The notes below the pieces were generated by a model, which saw nothing but the letters and a program-made list of their open reading frames with translations, was not told the DNA's origin and did no database searches. From assembly GCA_002150995.1 (NCBI GenBank), contig MDHJ01000001.1, positions 1,922,001 to 1,986,000 of the forward strand: DNA of 64,000 nt, in the 5' to 3' direction. The translations under genes were made by a program, and so were the position numbers. This document shows positions 12,016 to 20,809 of this stretch, in pieces (within the stretch, counting starts at the first letter, position 1; every line of letters begins with the position of its first letter). This DNA comes from Clavibacter michiganensis. Lineage in GTDB: Bacteria; Actinomycetota; Actinomycetes; Actinomycetales; Microbacteriaceae.

Positions 12016-12981
12016 ATGCGCGTCGTCGTCATCGGAGCCACCGGCCACATCGGGACCTTCCTCGTCCCCCGTCTCGTCGACTCCGGGCACGACGTCGTCG
12101 CGGTGAGCCGCGGCACCCGCGAGCCGTACCGGTCGTCGCCCCTCTGGGACCGCGTCGAGCGCGTGCGCGTGGACCGCGACGCGGAGGACGCAGCCGGCAC
12201 GTTCGCCGACCGGATCGCGGCGCTCGCCCCCGAGGTCGTCGTCGACCTCGTGTGCTTCACGCCCGCGTCGGCCCGCCATCTCGTCGAGGGGCTGCGGGGA
12301 CGCGTGCGGCACCTCGTGCACATCGGCAGCATCTGGACCCACGGCCTCAGCACGTCCCTGCCGCTCCGGGAGGACGATCCCAAGGAGCCGTTCGGCGAGT
12401 ACGGCGTGCAGAAGGCCGAGATCGAGCGCTACCTCATCGCGGAGTCCCGCTCCGGCGGGGTGCCCTCGACGGTCGTGCACCCGGGCCACATCAGCGGGGG
12501 CGGCTGGCCCGTCATCACGCCGCTCGGGAACCTCGACCCGCAGGTGTGGGCCGACCTCGCCGCCGGCCGGCCGCTCCGCGTGCCGGGTTCCGGCAGCGAG
12601 ACCATGCACCACGTGCATGCCGACGACGTCGCGCAGGTCGTGCAGCTGGCCATCGCCAACCGGGAGACCTCGGTCGGCGAGAGCTTCCATGCGGTCTCCG
12701 ACCGGGCGCTCTCGGTGCGCGGCTTCGCCCGCGCCGCAGCCGCGTGGTTCGGCCGCGAGCCCGAGCTCGAGCACCTCGACTGGGACGGGTTCCGCGCCCG
12801 CACGGACCCCGGGCACGCCGACGCCAGCTGGGAGCACCTCAGCCGAAGCCACGTGGCCAGCATCGACAAGGCGCGGGACGTCCTCGGCTACGTGCCGCGG
12901 TACACGAGCGAGGAGGCCGCGCGCGAGGCCGTCGAGTGGATGGTGCGCGCGGGCGAGCTGGACGTGCCGCTCCCCCGCTGA
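12016..12981 (+). CDS. NAD-dependent epimerase/dehydratase family protein
   Basis: An extended SDR of 321 residues. The nucleotide-binding loop GATGHIG sits at residues 7-13 right after the first strand. The usual Tyr-Lys pair appears as YGVQKAEIERYL. The substrate-facing half includes VHPGHISGGGWPVITPLGN and HHVHADDVAQVVQLAI. The substrate is unknown; sugar-nucleotide epimerases and isoflavone-reductase-like proteins share this fold. It lies 42 bases after corA but seems to have its own promoter. It converges on the J-domain protein gene 36 bases downstream. Confidence 0.82.
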   Translation: MRVVVIGATGHIGTFLVPRLVDSGHDVVAVSRGTREPYRSSPLWDRVERVRVDRDAEDAAGTFADRIAALAPEVVVDLVCFTPASARHLVEGLRGRVRHLVHIGSIWTHGLSTSLPLREDDPKEPFGEYGVQKAEIERYLIAESRSGGVPSTVVHPGHISGGGWPVITPLGNLDPQVWADLAAGRPLRVPGSGSETMHHVHADDVAQVVQLAIANRETSVGESFHAVSDRALSVRGFARAAAAWFGREPELEHLDWDGFRARTDPGHADASWEHLSRSHVASIDKARDVLGYVPRYTSEEAAREAVEWMVRAGELDVPLPR

Positions 12982-13017
12982 TCGCCGGCGGTCCCCCGGG
13001 CGTCGCGGCGCATCGGG

Positions 13018-14358
13018 TCAGACGAAGCGCGCGTCGAGCACCAGGCGGGTGCGGACGGCGAGGAGGCGCTCGGGATCCATCGCGCTGAGCCCCGGGAGAC
13101 CGGCCGCGACGTGGTCGGCCAGCAGGGTGCGGGCGACGGCGTAGGCGGGGATCGCGTGCGGGTCGTCGGCAGCGTGGAGCACGACGGGCGCGGCGCCCAG
13201 GACCCCGGACGGCAGCGACAGCACGAGTCCGACGACGGGCACCTCCATCTCGCGCGCGAGCGCCCGGGCGCGGGCGTCGAGCCCGCGGAGCACGGCGTCG
13301 CGCGCCGTCGGGTCCGTGGCGGCCTCCGCGCCCTGCGGCACGGACTCGACCGCCACGAGCCCCTGCGGGCCGAGCACCAGGTGGTCGACGGCGTCGCCCG
13401 AGCGCGGCACGGAGACGCCGTTCCAGAACGCGTACGACGGGCCGAGCTCCATCAGCTCGCGGGCGGTCTCCTCCTGGGCGACGGCCGCGCGCAGCGCCGC
13501 GGACGCGGCGGCGGGAACCTCCGCGACCAGGTCCGGCGCGTAGGCGTCGGCCTCGAACCGGCGACGGAGGCCCTCGAGGCGGGCGAGGCGGGCGCTGTAG
13601 GCGGCCATGAGGTCGGGGTAGGCGCGGAGGGCGCGCTCGTGCGCGAGCACCTCCTCCTGCAGGCGCTCCGCCGCCTCGCGGCGGGGCTCCTCCGCCCGGT
13701 ACCAGGCGCGGCCGAGCGGGCCGGCGGACGCGAGGCCCGCGGCGGCGCCGACGACGAGCCCCACGAGGGCCGGGACGACGCCGACGCCCGAGACCAGCAC
13801 GACGAGGGCGACGAGCGCGGCCAGGACGGGCGGCGCGACGACGCGGGCACGGCGGACGTAGGGCTCGGGGCGATCGGCGAGCGCCGCTCCCCCGCGCGGC
13901 GGGACGGGGGCGGCGGGGACGGAGGGCTCGGCCGGATCCGCCAGCCACTCGCGCACCAGCGACAGGTAGCGGAGGCGGGCGAACCCGCCCGGGTGGCCGA
14001 AGCTCCGGGTGCCGGCCGCGGGGCGCGCGCGCGGTGCTCCCGGACGCCCGCGGCGGGATGCCGGATCCCACGCCTCGTTCCCGGCCGTGGCGCCGGACGC
14101 GGAGGGGTGTGCGCGGCGGACGGGCTCCTCGGGTGCCGGGGCGTCGCGCTGCCCCCGCTCGTACCGGGCACGGCTCTCGGGGTCGCCGACGGACTCGAAG
14201 GCGTCGCGGACGGCCTGGAACTCGTCCGCGCTGCCGCCCATGTCGGGGTGGGCGGCGCGCACGCGACGGCGGTATGCCCGGCGGATCTCGTCCTGCGATG
14301 CGGAGGGCTCGACCCCGAGCACGGCGTACGCGTCGGCATCGCGCGACGGGACGGGCAT
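13018..14358 (-). CDS. Membrane J-domain protein with NERD-like C-terminus
   Basis: A 446-residue protein of uncertain role. Residues 8-68 are a J domain (DAYAVLGVEPSASQDEIRRAY) with an intact HPD triad at 37-39, so it could stimulate an Hsp70 ATPase. A basic, low-complexity linker follows (about 70-165). Residues about 173-213 form a long hydrophobic hairpin, likely two membrane helices. A helical, charged segment (220-305) leads to a C-terminal domain in which NGVSVPRSGDAVDHLVLGPQ and GLVAVESVPQG recall the NERD nuclease-related fold. The expected E-x-K catalytic pair is E-S-V, so nuclease activity is doubtful. The start is supported by GAGGAG and a TACTAT -10 box at 14402-14407. Confidence 0.75.
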   Translation of the reverse strand: MPVPSRDADAYAVLGVEPSASQDEIRRAYRRRVRAAHPDMGGSADEFQAVRDAFESVGDPESRARYERGQRDAPAPEEPVRRAHPSASGATAGNEAWDPASRRGRPGAPRARPAAGTRSFGHPGGFARLRYLSLVREWLADPAEPSVPAAPVPPRGGAALADRPEPYVRRARVVAPPVLAALVALVVLVSGVGVVPALVGLVVGAAAGLASAGPLGRAWYRAEEPRREAAERLQEEVLAHERALRAYPDLMAAYSARLARLEGLRRRFEADAYAPDLVAEVPAAASAALRAAVAQEETARELMELGPSYAFWNGVSVPRSGDAVDHLVLGPQGLVAVESVPQGAEAATDPTARDAVLRGLDARARALAREMEVPVVGLVLSLPSGVLGAAPVVLHAADDPHAIPAYAVARTLLADHVAAGLPGLSAMDPERLLAVRTRLVLDARFV

Positions 14359-14401
14359 CGGGGCTCCTCGCGGGTGCGTTCGGGCGGCACCCAGGCGTCC
14401 G

Positions 14402-14407
14402 ATAGTA
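14402..14407 (-). promoter_or_regulatory. Putative -10 box of the J-domain gene
   Basis: TACTAT on the minus strand, 43 bases before the ATG at 14358. Confidence 0.45.
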
Positions 14408-14467
14408 GGCGAGCACGCCTGGACGGCGGCCGAACGCGGGCCGTGAGCCCTGCGCGTCAGCAGGTCA

Positions 14468-14593
14468 GCGCGTCAGCTGCGCATCCACCGGCGGAGCTGC
14501 CCCGGAACATCCCCGCGCGTCAGCTGCGCATCCACCGGCGGAGCTGCCCCGGAACATTCCCGCGCGTCAGCTGCGCATCCACCGGCGGAGCTG
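14468..14593. repeat. 47-bp tandem repeat (2.7 copies) copying the helicase 3' end
   Basis: The units are 14468-14514 and 14515-14561, each 47 bases and differing at one position (CATCCCC versus CATTCCC), plus a partial third copy at 14562-14593. The third copy is the genuine end of the helicase gene, coding QLRRWMRS and its stop. The two outer copies repeat that codon string and the first 15 or so bases beyond it. The helicase stop at 14567 precedes the extra copies, so they are not translated as part of the protein. A polymerase-slippage origin is likely. Confidence 0.9.
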
Positions 14594-16375
14594 GTCGATG
14601 CGCTGCTGCAGCTGGGTCACGCTGCACTGGCCGACGGCGGGTCCGCCGCAGACGCGCCGCAGCTCCGCGTGGACGAGGCCGTGCGGCTCGCCGTGCAGCT
14701 TGGCGCGCATGCCCACGAGGCTGTTGAGGAGCTGCCGCTGCTCCTTGAGCGTGCGGTAGAGCGGGATGTCGTCCGGGTCCTTCGGCACGCCGCTCTCGGC
14801 CTGCTTGCGCTCCCGCTCGGAGGCGTGGCGCGACTGGCGGTGCTGCCGCTGGGCGAGGAGCTCCCGGACCTGCTCGGGCTCGAGGATGCCGGGGAGGCCG
14901 ATGAACTCCTCCTCCTCGAGGCTGCCGACGTCGGCCATCTGCCCGAACTCGGCGCCGTCGAAGAGGACCTTGTCGAAGGTGGCCTCCGATCCCATCGCCT
15001 CGAACGAGAACTCGCTGAGGAGGGAGTCGGATCCCTTCTCGCTGCGGTTCGCCTCGCCCATCATGGCGTCCTCGGGGTTGTAGAGGTCGCCCTCCTTCGA
15101 GGAGTCGCGGTCGAGCGCGTGGTCGCGCTGGCGTTCGAGCTCGTTGGCGAGCACGAGCAGGTTCGGGACGCTCGGCAGGAAGATCGAGGCCGTCTCGCCG
15201 CGGCGTCGGGCGCGCACGAAGCGGCCGATGGCCTGGGCGAAGAACAGCGGGGTGGACGCGCTCGTGGCGTACACGCCGACCGCGAGGCGCGGCACGTCCA
15301 CGCCCTCGGAGACCATGCGCACGGCGACCATCCACCGCGACGTGCTCGCGGAGAACCGGTCGATGTTGGCGCTCGCCTCGACGTCGTCGGACAGGACGAG
15401 GGTCACGGGCTGCCCGCTGATCCGCTGCAGGATCGCCGCGTACGCGCGCGCGGTCGTGTGGTCGGTGGCGATGACGAGCCCGCCGGCGTCGGGGATGGAC
15501 TGCCGGACCTCGCTGAGCCGACGGTCGGCCGCCTGCAGCACCTGCGGGATCCACTCCCCGTCGGGGGCGAGCGCCGTGCGCCACGCCTGCGAGGTGATGT
15601 CCTTGGTGTTGCCCTCGGCGAGCTGAGCCTCCATCTCGTCGCCCATCTTGTTGCGCCAGCGCATGCTGCCCGCGTAGGCGAGGAAGATGACGGGCCGCAC
15701 CACGCCGTCGGCGAGGGCCCGGCCGTAGCCGTAGTCGTAGTCGGTCTGGGAGAGCCGCACGCCGCGGTGGTCGCGCAGGTAGCTGACGAACGGGATGGGT
15801 GCGGTGTCGGAGCGGAACGGGGTCCCCGTGAGGGACAGGCGGCGCGTGGCGCGCTCGAAGGCCTCGCGGATGGCGTCGCCCCAGCTGAGCGCGTCCCCGC
15901 CGTGGTGGACCTCGTCGAGGATGACGAGCGTGCGGCTCGACTCCGTCATGGTCTTGTGCAGGTACGGGTTGGCGGCGACCTGGGCGTAGGTCACGGCCGC
16001 CCCGTGGTAGTGGCGACCGAGGGCTCCGGAGGAGTTGCTGTACATGGGGTCGAGGCGGACGCCCGCGCGGGCGGCGGCGTCGGCCCACTGCTTCTTGAGG
16101 TGCTCCGTGGGGGCGACGACCGTGACCTTGTCGACGGTCTTGCGGTGCAGGAGCTCGGAGGCGAGGCGGAGGGCGAAGGTGGTCTTGCCGGCGCCCGGCG
16201 TCGCGTTCGCGAGGAAGTCGCGCGGCTCGTTCGCGAAGTAGGCGGTGAGCGCCTCCTCCTGCCAGGCCCGCAGCTTGCTGACGGTGCCCCAGGCGGCGCG
16301 CTCCGGGAAGGCCGGCGAGAGGTGCTCGGCCGCGGCGGATCCGACGTGCGGAGGAGGGGACGGCAGGGTGCTCAC
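14567..16375 (-). CDS. DEAD/DEAH-box superfamily 2 helicase
   Basis: A 602-residue ATP-dependent nucleic-acid translocase of the RadD/IRC3-like group. Walker A is ATPGAGKTTFALRL (residues 59-72), the DEVH box is VILDEVHHGGD, motif III is SLTGTPFRSD, and the second RecA fold carries VRMVSEGVDVPRLAVGVYAT and motif VI as QAIGRFVRARR. The C-terminal 150 residues are charged and helical with no recognised domain. The start is GTG, with a TATCGT box only 8 bases upstream, so the mRNA may be leaderless. The 3' end is duplicated downstream. A general DNA repair or RNA remodelling role is likely, but no substrate can be assigned. Confidence 0.87.
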   Translation of the reverse strand: MSTLPSPPPHVGSAAAEHLSPAFPERAAWGTVSKLRAWQEEALTAYFANEPRDFLANATPGAGKTTFALRLASELLHRKTVDKVTVVAPTEHLKKQWADAAARAGVRLDPMYSNSSGALGRHYHGAAVTYAQVAANPYLHKTMTESSRTLVILDEVHHGGDALSWGDAIREAFERATRRLSLTGTPFRSDTAPIPFVSYLRDHRGVRLSQTDYDYGYGRALADGVVRPVIFLAYAGSMRWRNKMGDEMEAQLAEGNTKDITSQAWRTALAPDGEWIPQVLQAADRRLSEVRQSIPDAGGLVIATDHTTARAYAAILQRISGQPVTLVLSDDVEASANIDRFSASTSRWMVAVRMVSEGVDVPRLAVGVYATSASTPLFFAQAIGRFVRARRRGETASIFLPSVPNLLVLANELERQRDHALDRDSSKEGDLYNPEDAMMGEANRSEKGSDSLLSEFSFEAMGSEATFDKVLFDGAEFGQMADVGSLEEEEFIGLPGILEPEQVRELLAQRQHRQSRHASERERKQAESGVPKDPDDIPLYRTLKEQRQLLNSLVGMRAKLHGEPHGLVHAELRRVCGGPAVGQCSVTQLQQRIDQLRRWMRS

Positions 16376-16383
16376 TCGACCTC

Positions 16384-16389
16384 ACGATA
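16384..16389 (-). promoter_or_regulatory. -10 box, leaderless promoter of the helicase gene
   Basis: TATCGT on the minus strand with 8 bases to the GTG start at 16375. Confidence 0.45.
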
Positions 16390-16590
16390 CCCGCACCGGC
16401 TGGCGTCCCGTCCGTCGCGCCGGCCCCCGGAGGGTGGTGCGGCCGCCCGATCGGCGCGGCCTCGTGGCTCCCGCGGGGGCGGTCCGGGAGGACGGATCCG
16501 CCTCCCCGCGCGGTCCGGGCGCGTCGCGAGGTGGCCGCCGGAGCGACCCCCGGGACCTGGCACGACCCGCGGGTCGCGCGGCGCCTCCCG

Positions 16591-17769
16591 TCAGTCGCGG
16601 CGCGGGACGGGGCCGAGCAGCGTCGTGGCGATGGTCTCGGCGGCCTGCCGGTCGCTGGAGGGGTGGAAGCCTCCCGCCAGCACGTCGCGGTACAGGCGCC
16701 CCAGCTCGTCGCCCGTGCGGAACGACCCGCCGCCCGCGACCGCGATCGCCCGCTGCACGACCTCGGCGGCCGTGCGCGTCGCCCGCACCTTCGCGCCGAC
16801 GAGGAGCGACGCCCAGCGGTCGCCGTGGTCCGCGCCGTGGTCGACGTCCGCGGCGAGCGCCTCCAGCTGCGGGAGGATCGCGTCCTGCGCCAGCGCCGCC
16901 TCCGCCACCAGGTGCCGGATGCCCGGGTCCGCGGCGAGCGCGGCGCCGCCAACCGCGCGCGAGGTGCGGCGGAGGGCCGACTCCACGGCGAGGTCGAGCG
17001 CTCGCTGCCCGAGGCCCGCGTAGACGGCGGCGATGAGCAGCTCGAAGGCCTGCAGCACGGCGAGCACGAAGGGGTCGTCGCGGCGTCCGACCTCGCGCCG
17101 GCGGACCACGTCGGCGGGGGCGGCGCGCACGCCGCCGAGCACGACGGTGTGGCTCTGCGTCGCCCGCATGCCGAGCGTGTCCCAGTCGGGGACGATCTCG
17201 AGCCCGGGGGCGTCGCGCGGGACGAAGGCGTGCACGAGCAGCGGGCGGTCGGGATCCGATTCGTCGCGCCCGAAGAGGCCGAGCCGCGTCCAGGCGGGCG
17301 CCATGCTGGAGGAGACCTTGGTGCCGGTGAAGCGGTAGGCGCCGTCCGGGTCGGGCACCGCGCCGGTCATGGCATCGGCGAGCGCCTGGTCGTTGCCGGG
17401 CTCGCTGACGGCGAAGGCGAGCAGCTCCCCGCGCCCCGCGTCCTCGAGGACGCCGGCGAGCGAGTCGTCCCGCGGTCGGCGAGGATGCGGGCGACGGCGG
17501 TCCAGACGAGGTGCATCCCGACGCCGAGCGCCGTGGCGGCGCGTGCTGGGCGAGGAGCGCCTGGGCGCGGACGGCGTCGGCGAGGGACGCGCCGGATCCG
17601 CCGAGGTCGGTGGGCACGAGGAGTCGCAGGTACCCGGCCGCGCGGAGCTCCTCGAGGTCCTCGGCGAAGAACGCGTTCCGGGCGTCGTAGCCGGCGGCGC
17701 GGAGCGGATGCGGGCGAGGAGCGCGTCGTCGAGGAGGGCGTGCGGGTCGGCCGGGGATTCGGGCGTCAT
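16591..17769 (-). CDS. Acyl-CoA dehydrogenase family protein, three bases missing
   Basis: A flavoprotein of the acyl-CoA dehydrogenase fold, oxidising acyl-CoA or a related substrate. The N-terminal helical domain starts MTPESPADPHALLDDALLAR. The middle beta domain reads LLAFAVSEPGNDQ and GAYRFTGTKVSSSM, and the C-terminal helices include VYAGLGQRALDLAVES and RAIAVAGGGSFRTGDELGRL. The frame breaks near 17702, 17539 and 17470. Each is repaired by adding one base, giving 393 residues. Because three single-base losses add up to a codon, the two ends stay in one frame. The nearest relatives may be the group with flavin-dependent monooxygenases. Decay cannot be wholly excluded, but error is more likely. 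Confidence 0.78.
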   Translation of the reverse strand: MTPESPADPHALLDDALLARIRSAPPATTPGTRSSPRTSRSSARPGTCDSSCPPTSADPARPSPTPSAPRRSSPSTRRHGARRRDAPRLDRRRPHPRRPRDDSLAGVLEDAGRGELLAFAVSEPGNDQALADAMTGAVPDPDGAYRFTGTKVSSSMAPAWTRLGLFGRDESDPDRPLLVHAFVPRDAPGLEIVPDWDTLGMRATQSHTVVLGGVRAAPADVVRRREVGRRDDPFVLAVLQAFELLIAAVYAGLGQRALDLAVESALRRTSRAVGGAALAADPGIRHLVAEAALAQDAILPQLEALAADVDHGADHGDRWASLLVGAKVRATRTAAEVVQRAIAVAGGGSFRTGDELGRLYRDVLAGGFHPSSDRQAAETIATTLLGPVPRRD

Positions 17770-17821
17770 GCGCACAGTCTCGCCGACCTGGCCCCGGTCC
17801 CGTCGGGCCGCGACCGGCGGC

Positions 17822-18672
17822 TCAGGCGGCCGACAGGACCAGCGCGTTGCCCCACGGGTCCTCGAAGGCGAGCTCACGGCCGTCGTCGCGGGTCGCGACG
17901 CCCGCCTGCCGCAGCGCGCATCGACCGCCACGACCTCGTCGCGGGTGGGGACCTCGATGCGGACGGTGCCGAGGCCCAGCGTCGCCGCCCGGCGCCCGGC
18001 GCCGCGGCTGTTCCAGGTGTTCATTGCCATGTGGTGGTGGTAGCCGCCCGCGGAGACGAAGATCGCGGATCCGGGGAAGTCCGCGACGAGCTCGAACCCG
18101 AGCGTGCCGACGTAGAAGGCGGCGGCCGTCCCCGTGTCGCCCACCTGCAGGTGGACGTGCCCGATGCCGGCGGCGTCGGATGCGGGGCCGGAGACGGGGA
18201 CGAGCTCCTCGCGGAGGAAGGCGTTCGGGTCGAGCGGCAGGGTGTCCATGACGACCCCGCCGTCCTTCCACGACCACTCGTCGCGGGGACGGTCGGTGTA
18301 GAGCTCGACGCCGTTGCCCTCGGGGTCGGTGAAGTAGAACGCCCGGCTCACGAGGTGGTCGGCGCTGCCCGTGAAGGAGCCCGCGGCGCTCCCCGCGACG
18401 GACGCCACGGACCGCGCGAGGGCGGCGGGGGTGTCGAAGAGGACGGCCGTGTGGAAGAGCCCGGCGTCCCCGCGGCGCGGGAGGGAGAGGCCGTGCGCGG
18501 GCTCCAGGACCACGGCGGGGACGCCGGCGCGTCCGAGCGTGGTGGACTCCACCCCCTCGGCGATCTGCTCGAGCCCCACCGCGTCGCGGTAGTAGGCGGT
18601 CATCCGGTCCAGGTCGCCGACGAGCAGGGTCACGGGACCCATGGACGTGTCGGCGGAGAGCAGGTCGGGCAT
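17822..18672 (-). CDS. Two-domain VOC (glyoxalase/extradiol dioxygenase-like) protein, one base missing
   Basis: Two vicinal-oxygen-chelate modules in tandem. Module 1 (residues about 10-125) has MGPVTLLVGDLDRMTAYY, FHTAVLFDTPAALARSV and YFTDPEGNGVELYTDRP. Module 2 (about 165-280) has GIGHVHLQVGDTGTAAAFY, GGYHHHMAMNTW and, after repair, ELAFEDPWGNALVLSAA. His and Glu ligands of the metal site are in place. The layout matches the CatE-like ring-cleavage dioxygenase/glyoxalase group. The frame breaks near 17919; one added base gives VDAALRQAGVATRDDG. The repaired length is 283 residues. A palindrome 29 bases or more upstream suggests MarR-type control, and the acyl-CoA dehydrogenase follows 52 bases downstream. 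Confidence 0.83.
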
Positions 18673-18700
18673 GCGGTCCTCGTTCCTCGGGCGGTCAGGG

Positions 18701-18720
18701 TTGCTTGAGAGCTCAACCAA
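18701..18720. promoter_or_regulatory. MarR-like operator palindrome upstream of the VOC gene
   Basis: The core TTGAGAGCTCAA (18705-18716) is a perfect 12-base palindrome. With flanks TTGC and CCAA it extends to a 20-base near-palindrome. TTGA-N4-TCAA with outer TTG/CAA is the style of MarR-family operators. It sits between the divergent VOC and SGNH hydrolase genes. No MarR gene is in this window. Confidence 0.5.
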
Positions 18721-18762
18721 ATAGAGCGGCGCCGCATTCCCGACGCCGTTCGAGGCCGTTCC

Positions 18763-18768
18763 TATGAT
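18763..18768 (+). promoter_or_regulatory. Putative -10 box of the SGNH hydrolase gene
   Basis: TATGAT, 28 bases before the ATG at 18797. GGAAGGA lies just before the start as ribosome site. Confidence 0.5.
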
Positions 18769-18796
18769 GGGAGGCGTCCTACCCGGAAGGAAGCGC

Positions 18797-19587
18797 ATGA
18801 CCGAGCCCCATCCCTGGCGCCGCTACGTCGCCCTCGGCGACTCCTTCACGGAGGGCATCGGCGACCCCGAGCCGGGCAGCCCGGGCGGGCACCGCGGCTG
18901 GGCGGATCGCGTCGCCGAGGTCCTCGCCGACCAGGTCGACGGCTTCTCCTACGCGAACCTCGCCATCCGCGGCCGGCTGCTCGGGCAGATCGCCGACGAG
19001 CAGGTCGAGCCCGCGCTCGCGCTGCACCCCGACCTCGTCTCCCTCTCGGCGGGCGGGAACGACATCCTCCGGCCGGGCGCCGACCCCGACCGGCTCGCCG
19101 ACCGCCTCGACCAGATGGTCGCCCGGCTCTCCTCCGAGGGCGCCACGGTGGTGCTCTTCACGGGCACCGACGTCAAGTTCTCCCCGTGTTCGGCCGCCTC
19201 CGCGGCAAGGTCGCGATCTACAACGAGGACATCCGCGCGGTCGCGGCCCGCCACGACTGCATCGTCGCGGACCAGTGGTCGCTCAGCGAGATCCAGGACC
19301 CGCGCATGTGGGACGTCGACCGGCTGCACCTCGCACCGCTCGGCCACCACACGGTCGCGCGCATGGTCCTGCAGGCGCTCGCCGTCGAGAACGACCTCGA
19401 GCCGCTGAAGCCCGAGCCGCTGCCGGCGCGCACATGGCGCCAGGCGCGCGCGGGCGACATCGACTGGGCGCGCGCGTACTTCGTGCCGTGGGTGCTGCGG
19501 CGCCTCCGGCACCAGTCCTCCGGCGACGGGCGGACGGCCAAGCGGCCGGACGCGGCGCCGTGGACGCGCTCCGACGTCCCGGGCTGA
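18797..19587 (+). CDS. SGNH/GDSL-family hydrolase, one base missing near 19183
   Basis: A serine esterase or lipase-like hydrolase without a visible signal peptide, so probably cytoplasmic. Block I is YVALGDSFTEGIGD with the nucleophile Ser in GDSF, block II is FSYANLAIRGRLL, block III is SAGGNDILRPG, and block V is DVDRLHLAPLGHHT with Asp and His of the triad. The frame breaks after GTDVKFSP. One added C gives VFGRLRGKVAIYNEDIRA and runs to a TGA stop at 19587 (263 residues). Natural substrates of this group are generally unknown. It faces the D,D-carboxypeptidase gene, only 7 bases away. Confidence 0.88.
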
Positions 19588-19594
19588 GCCGCGA

Positions 19595-20809
19595 TCAGCC
19601 GAGCAGCTCCGCCGGGTTGCCGAGCCGCCACCAGCCGTCGGGGCCCGGGAGGTCCCGGTCGAGGGCCAGCGGCACCCGCACGGTCTCCCGGCCGGCCGTC
19701 ACCGTGACCGTCCCGACCTCGGCACCGGCGTCCGCCTCCCCGGACGCCCCCGCCTCGACCGTGGTCGTGACCGGGGTGTCGCCCCACACGAGCAGGGACT
19801 CGTCGCTCGTGCTCACAGCCTCCGCCGTCGCCCCCCAGGCGGTCGTGTAGTCCGCGAAGGGCTGTCCGGCCGCGGCGACCTGCACCACGTGCATGTTCGC
19901 CGTCACCGTCGGCAGCAGCGCGAGCACCTGCCGCGCGAGCTCCGCGTGGTCGCGCGCCCCGAGGGTCACGCCGACGACCGTCACGTCGCGGTCCCCCACC
20001 TTCGTGTCGACGGCCCAGAGCAGGCACTTGCCGGCCTGCTCGAGGGTCCCCGTCTTGATGCCGCGGAACCCGGGCACTGCCGCGAGGAGGTTGCGGTTCT
20101 CGACCGTCCCGACGCCCTGGACGTCCGCGCTCCGCTGGTCGACGATCCCGGAGAGCACCGGATCCGCGAGTGCCAGCTCCCCGATCCGGACGAGGTCGGC
20201 GGTGGTGCTCACGGTCTCCGGCGACAGGCCCATGGCGTCCGCCACGCGCGTGCCGGCGAGGCCCTGCTCGGCGAGCCAGGCGTTCGCGGCCGCGATGAAG
20301 GCGTCGTTCGACCCGAAGGCCCAGACGCCCAGGGCGGCCGCGTAGTTGTTGGCACTGGCGAGCAGCGCGCCCTCGAGGAGGTCGCGCTGGGAGAGGCTCG
20401 TTCCCGGCACCGCCGGCTCCACGATCCCGTCCTGAGCGAGGATCTCGGTGCGGAGCGCCTCGTCCTCGGCGGTGAAGGTCACCTGCGGTCCCTCCTCCCC
20501 CGCCGCGAGCGGCCGCGCCTCCAGGACGACGAGCGCGGTCACGGTCTTGGTGATGCTGGCCATGGGGCGGGCGACCGGCGACGCGTCGTTCGTCGCGAGC
20601 ACGCCGTCGAAGCCGATCGCGCCGACCGCGGACACCCCCTCGGACGGCCAGGTCTCGGGCGTCCGGACCTGGACGACGGGATCCGGGGCGTCCACCTGCG
20701 CGACCGCCGCGGGCGGCTCCGCCGTGAGGGTGACGGGGACGTAGACGCCCGCCGAGACCAGGAGCGCGGCGGCGACGCCGGAGAGCGCGACCCGACGCGC
20801 CCGGCTCAC
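19595..20809 (-). CDS. D-alanyl-D-alanine carboxypeptidase (peptidase S11-like)
   Basis: A penicillin-binding enzyme that trims the terminal D-Ala of peptidoglycan peptides outside the membrane. The N-terminus has a basic start and one signal-anchor helix (VALSGVAAALLVSAGVYV). Active-site motifs are SxxK as ASITKTV, SxN as LASANNYAAAL and KTG as RGIKTGTLEQAG. The 404-residue product ends in an extended domain rich in Thr, Val and Ala (about 300-404). The GTG start overlaps the stop of the upstream RNA methyltransferase by 4 bases, so the two are translationally coupled. Confidence 0.9.
   Translation of the reverse strand: MSRARRVALSGVAAALLVSAGVYVPVTLTAEPPAAVAQVDAPDPVVQVRTPETWPSEGVSAVGAIGFDGVLATNDASPVARPMASITKTVTALVVLEARPLAAGEEGPQVTFTAEDEALRTEILAQDGIVEPAVPGTSLSQRDLLEGALLASANNYAAALGVWAFGSNDAFIAAANAWLAEQGLAGTRVADAMGLSPETVSTTADLVRIGELALADPVLSGIVDQRSADVQGVGTVENRNLLAAVPGFRGIKTGTLEQAGKCLLWAVDTKVGDRDVTVVGVTLGARDHAELARQVLALLPTVTANMHVVQVAAAGQPFADYTTAWGATAEAVSTSDESLLVWGDTPVTTTVEAGASGEADAGAEVGTVTVTAGRETVRVPLALDRDLPGPDGWWRLGNPAELLG

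Noticed and set aside
14468..14593. A CRISPR array
   Set aside because: The 47-base units are contiguous with no spacers, and they copy the adjacent gene end.
16591..18798. A fused VOC-acyl-CoA dehydrogenase open frame
   Set aside because: The join passes through frame-shifted, non-homologous sequence. Both genes have clean ends once single bases are restored.
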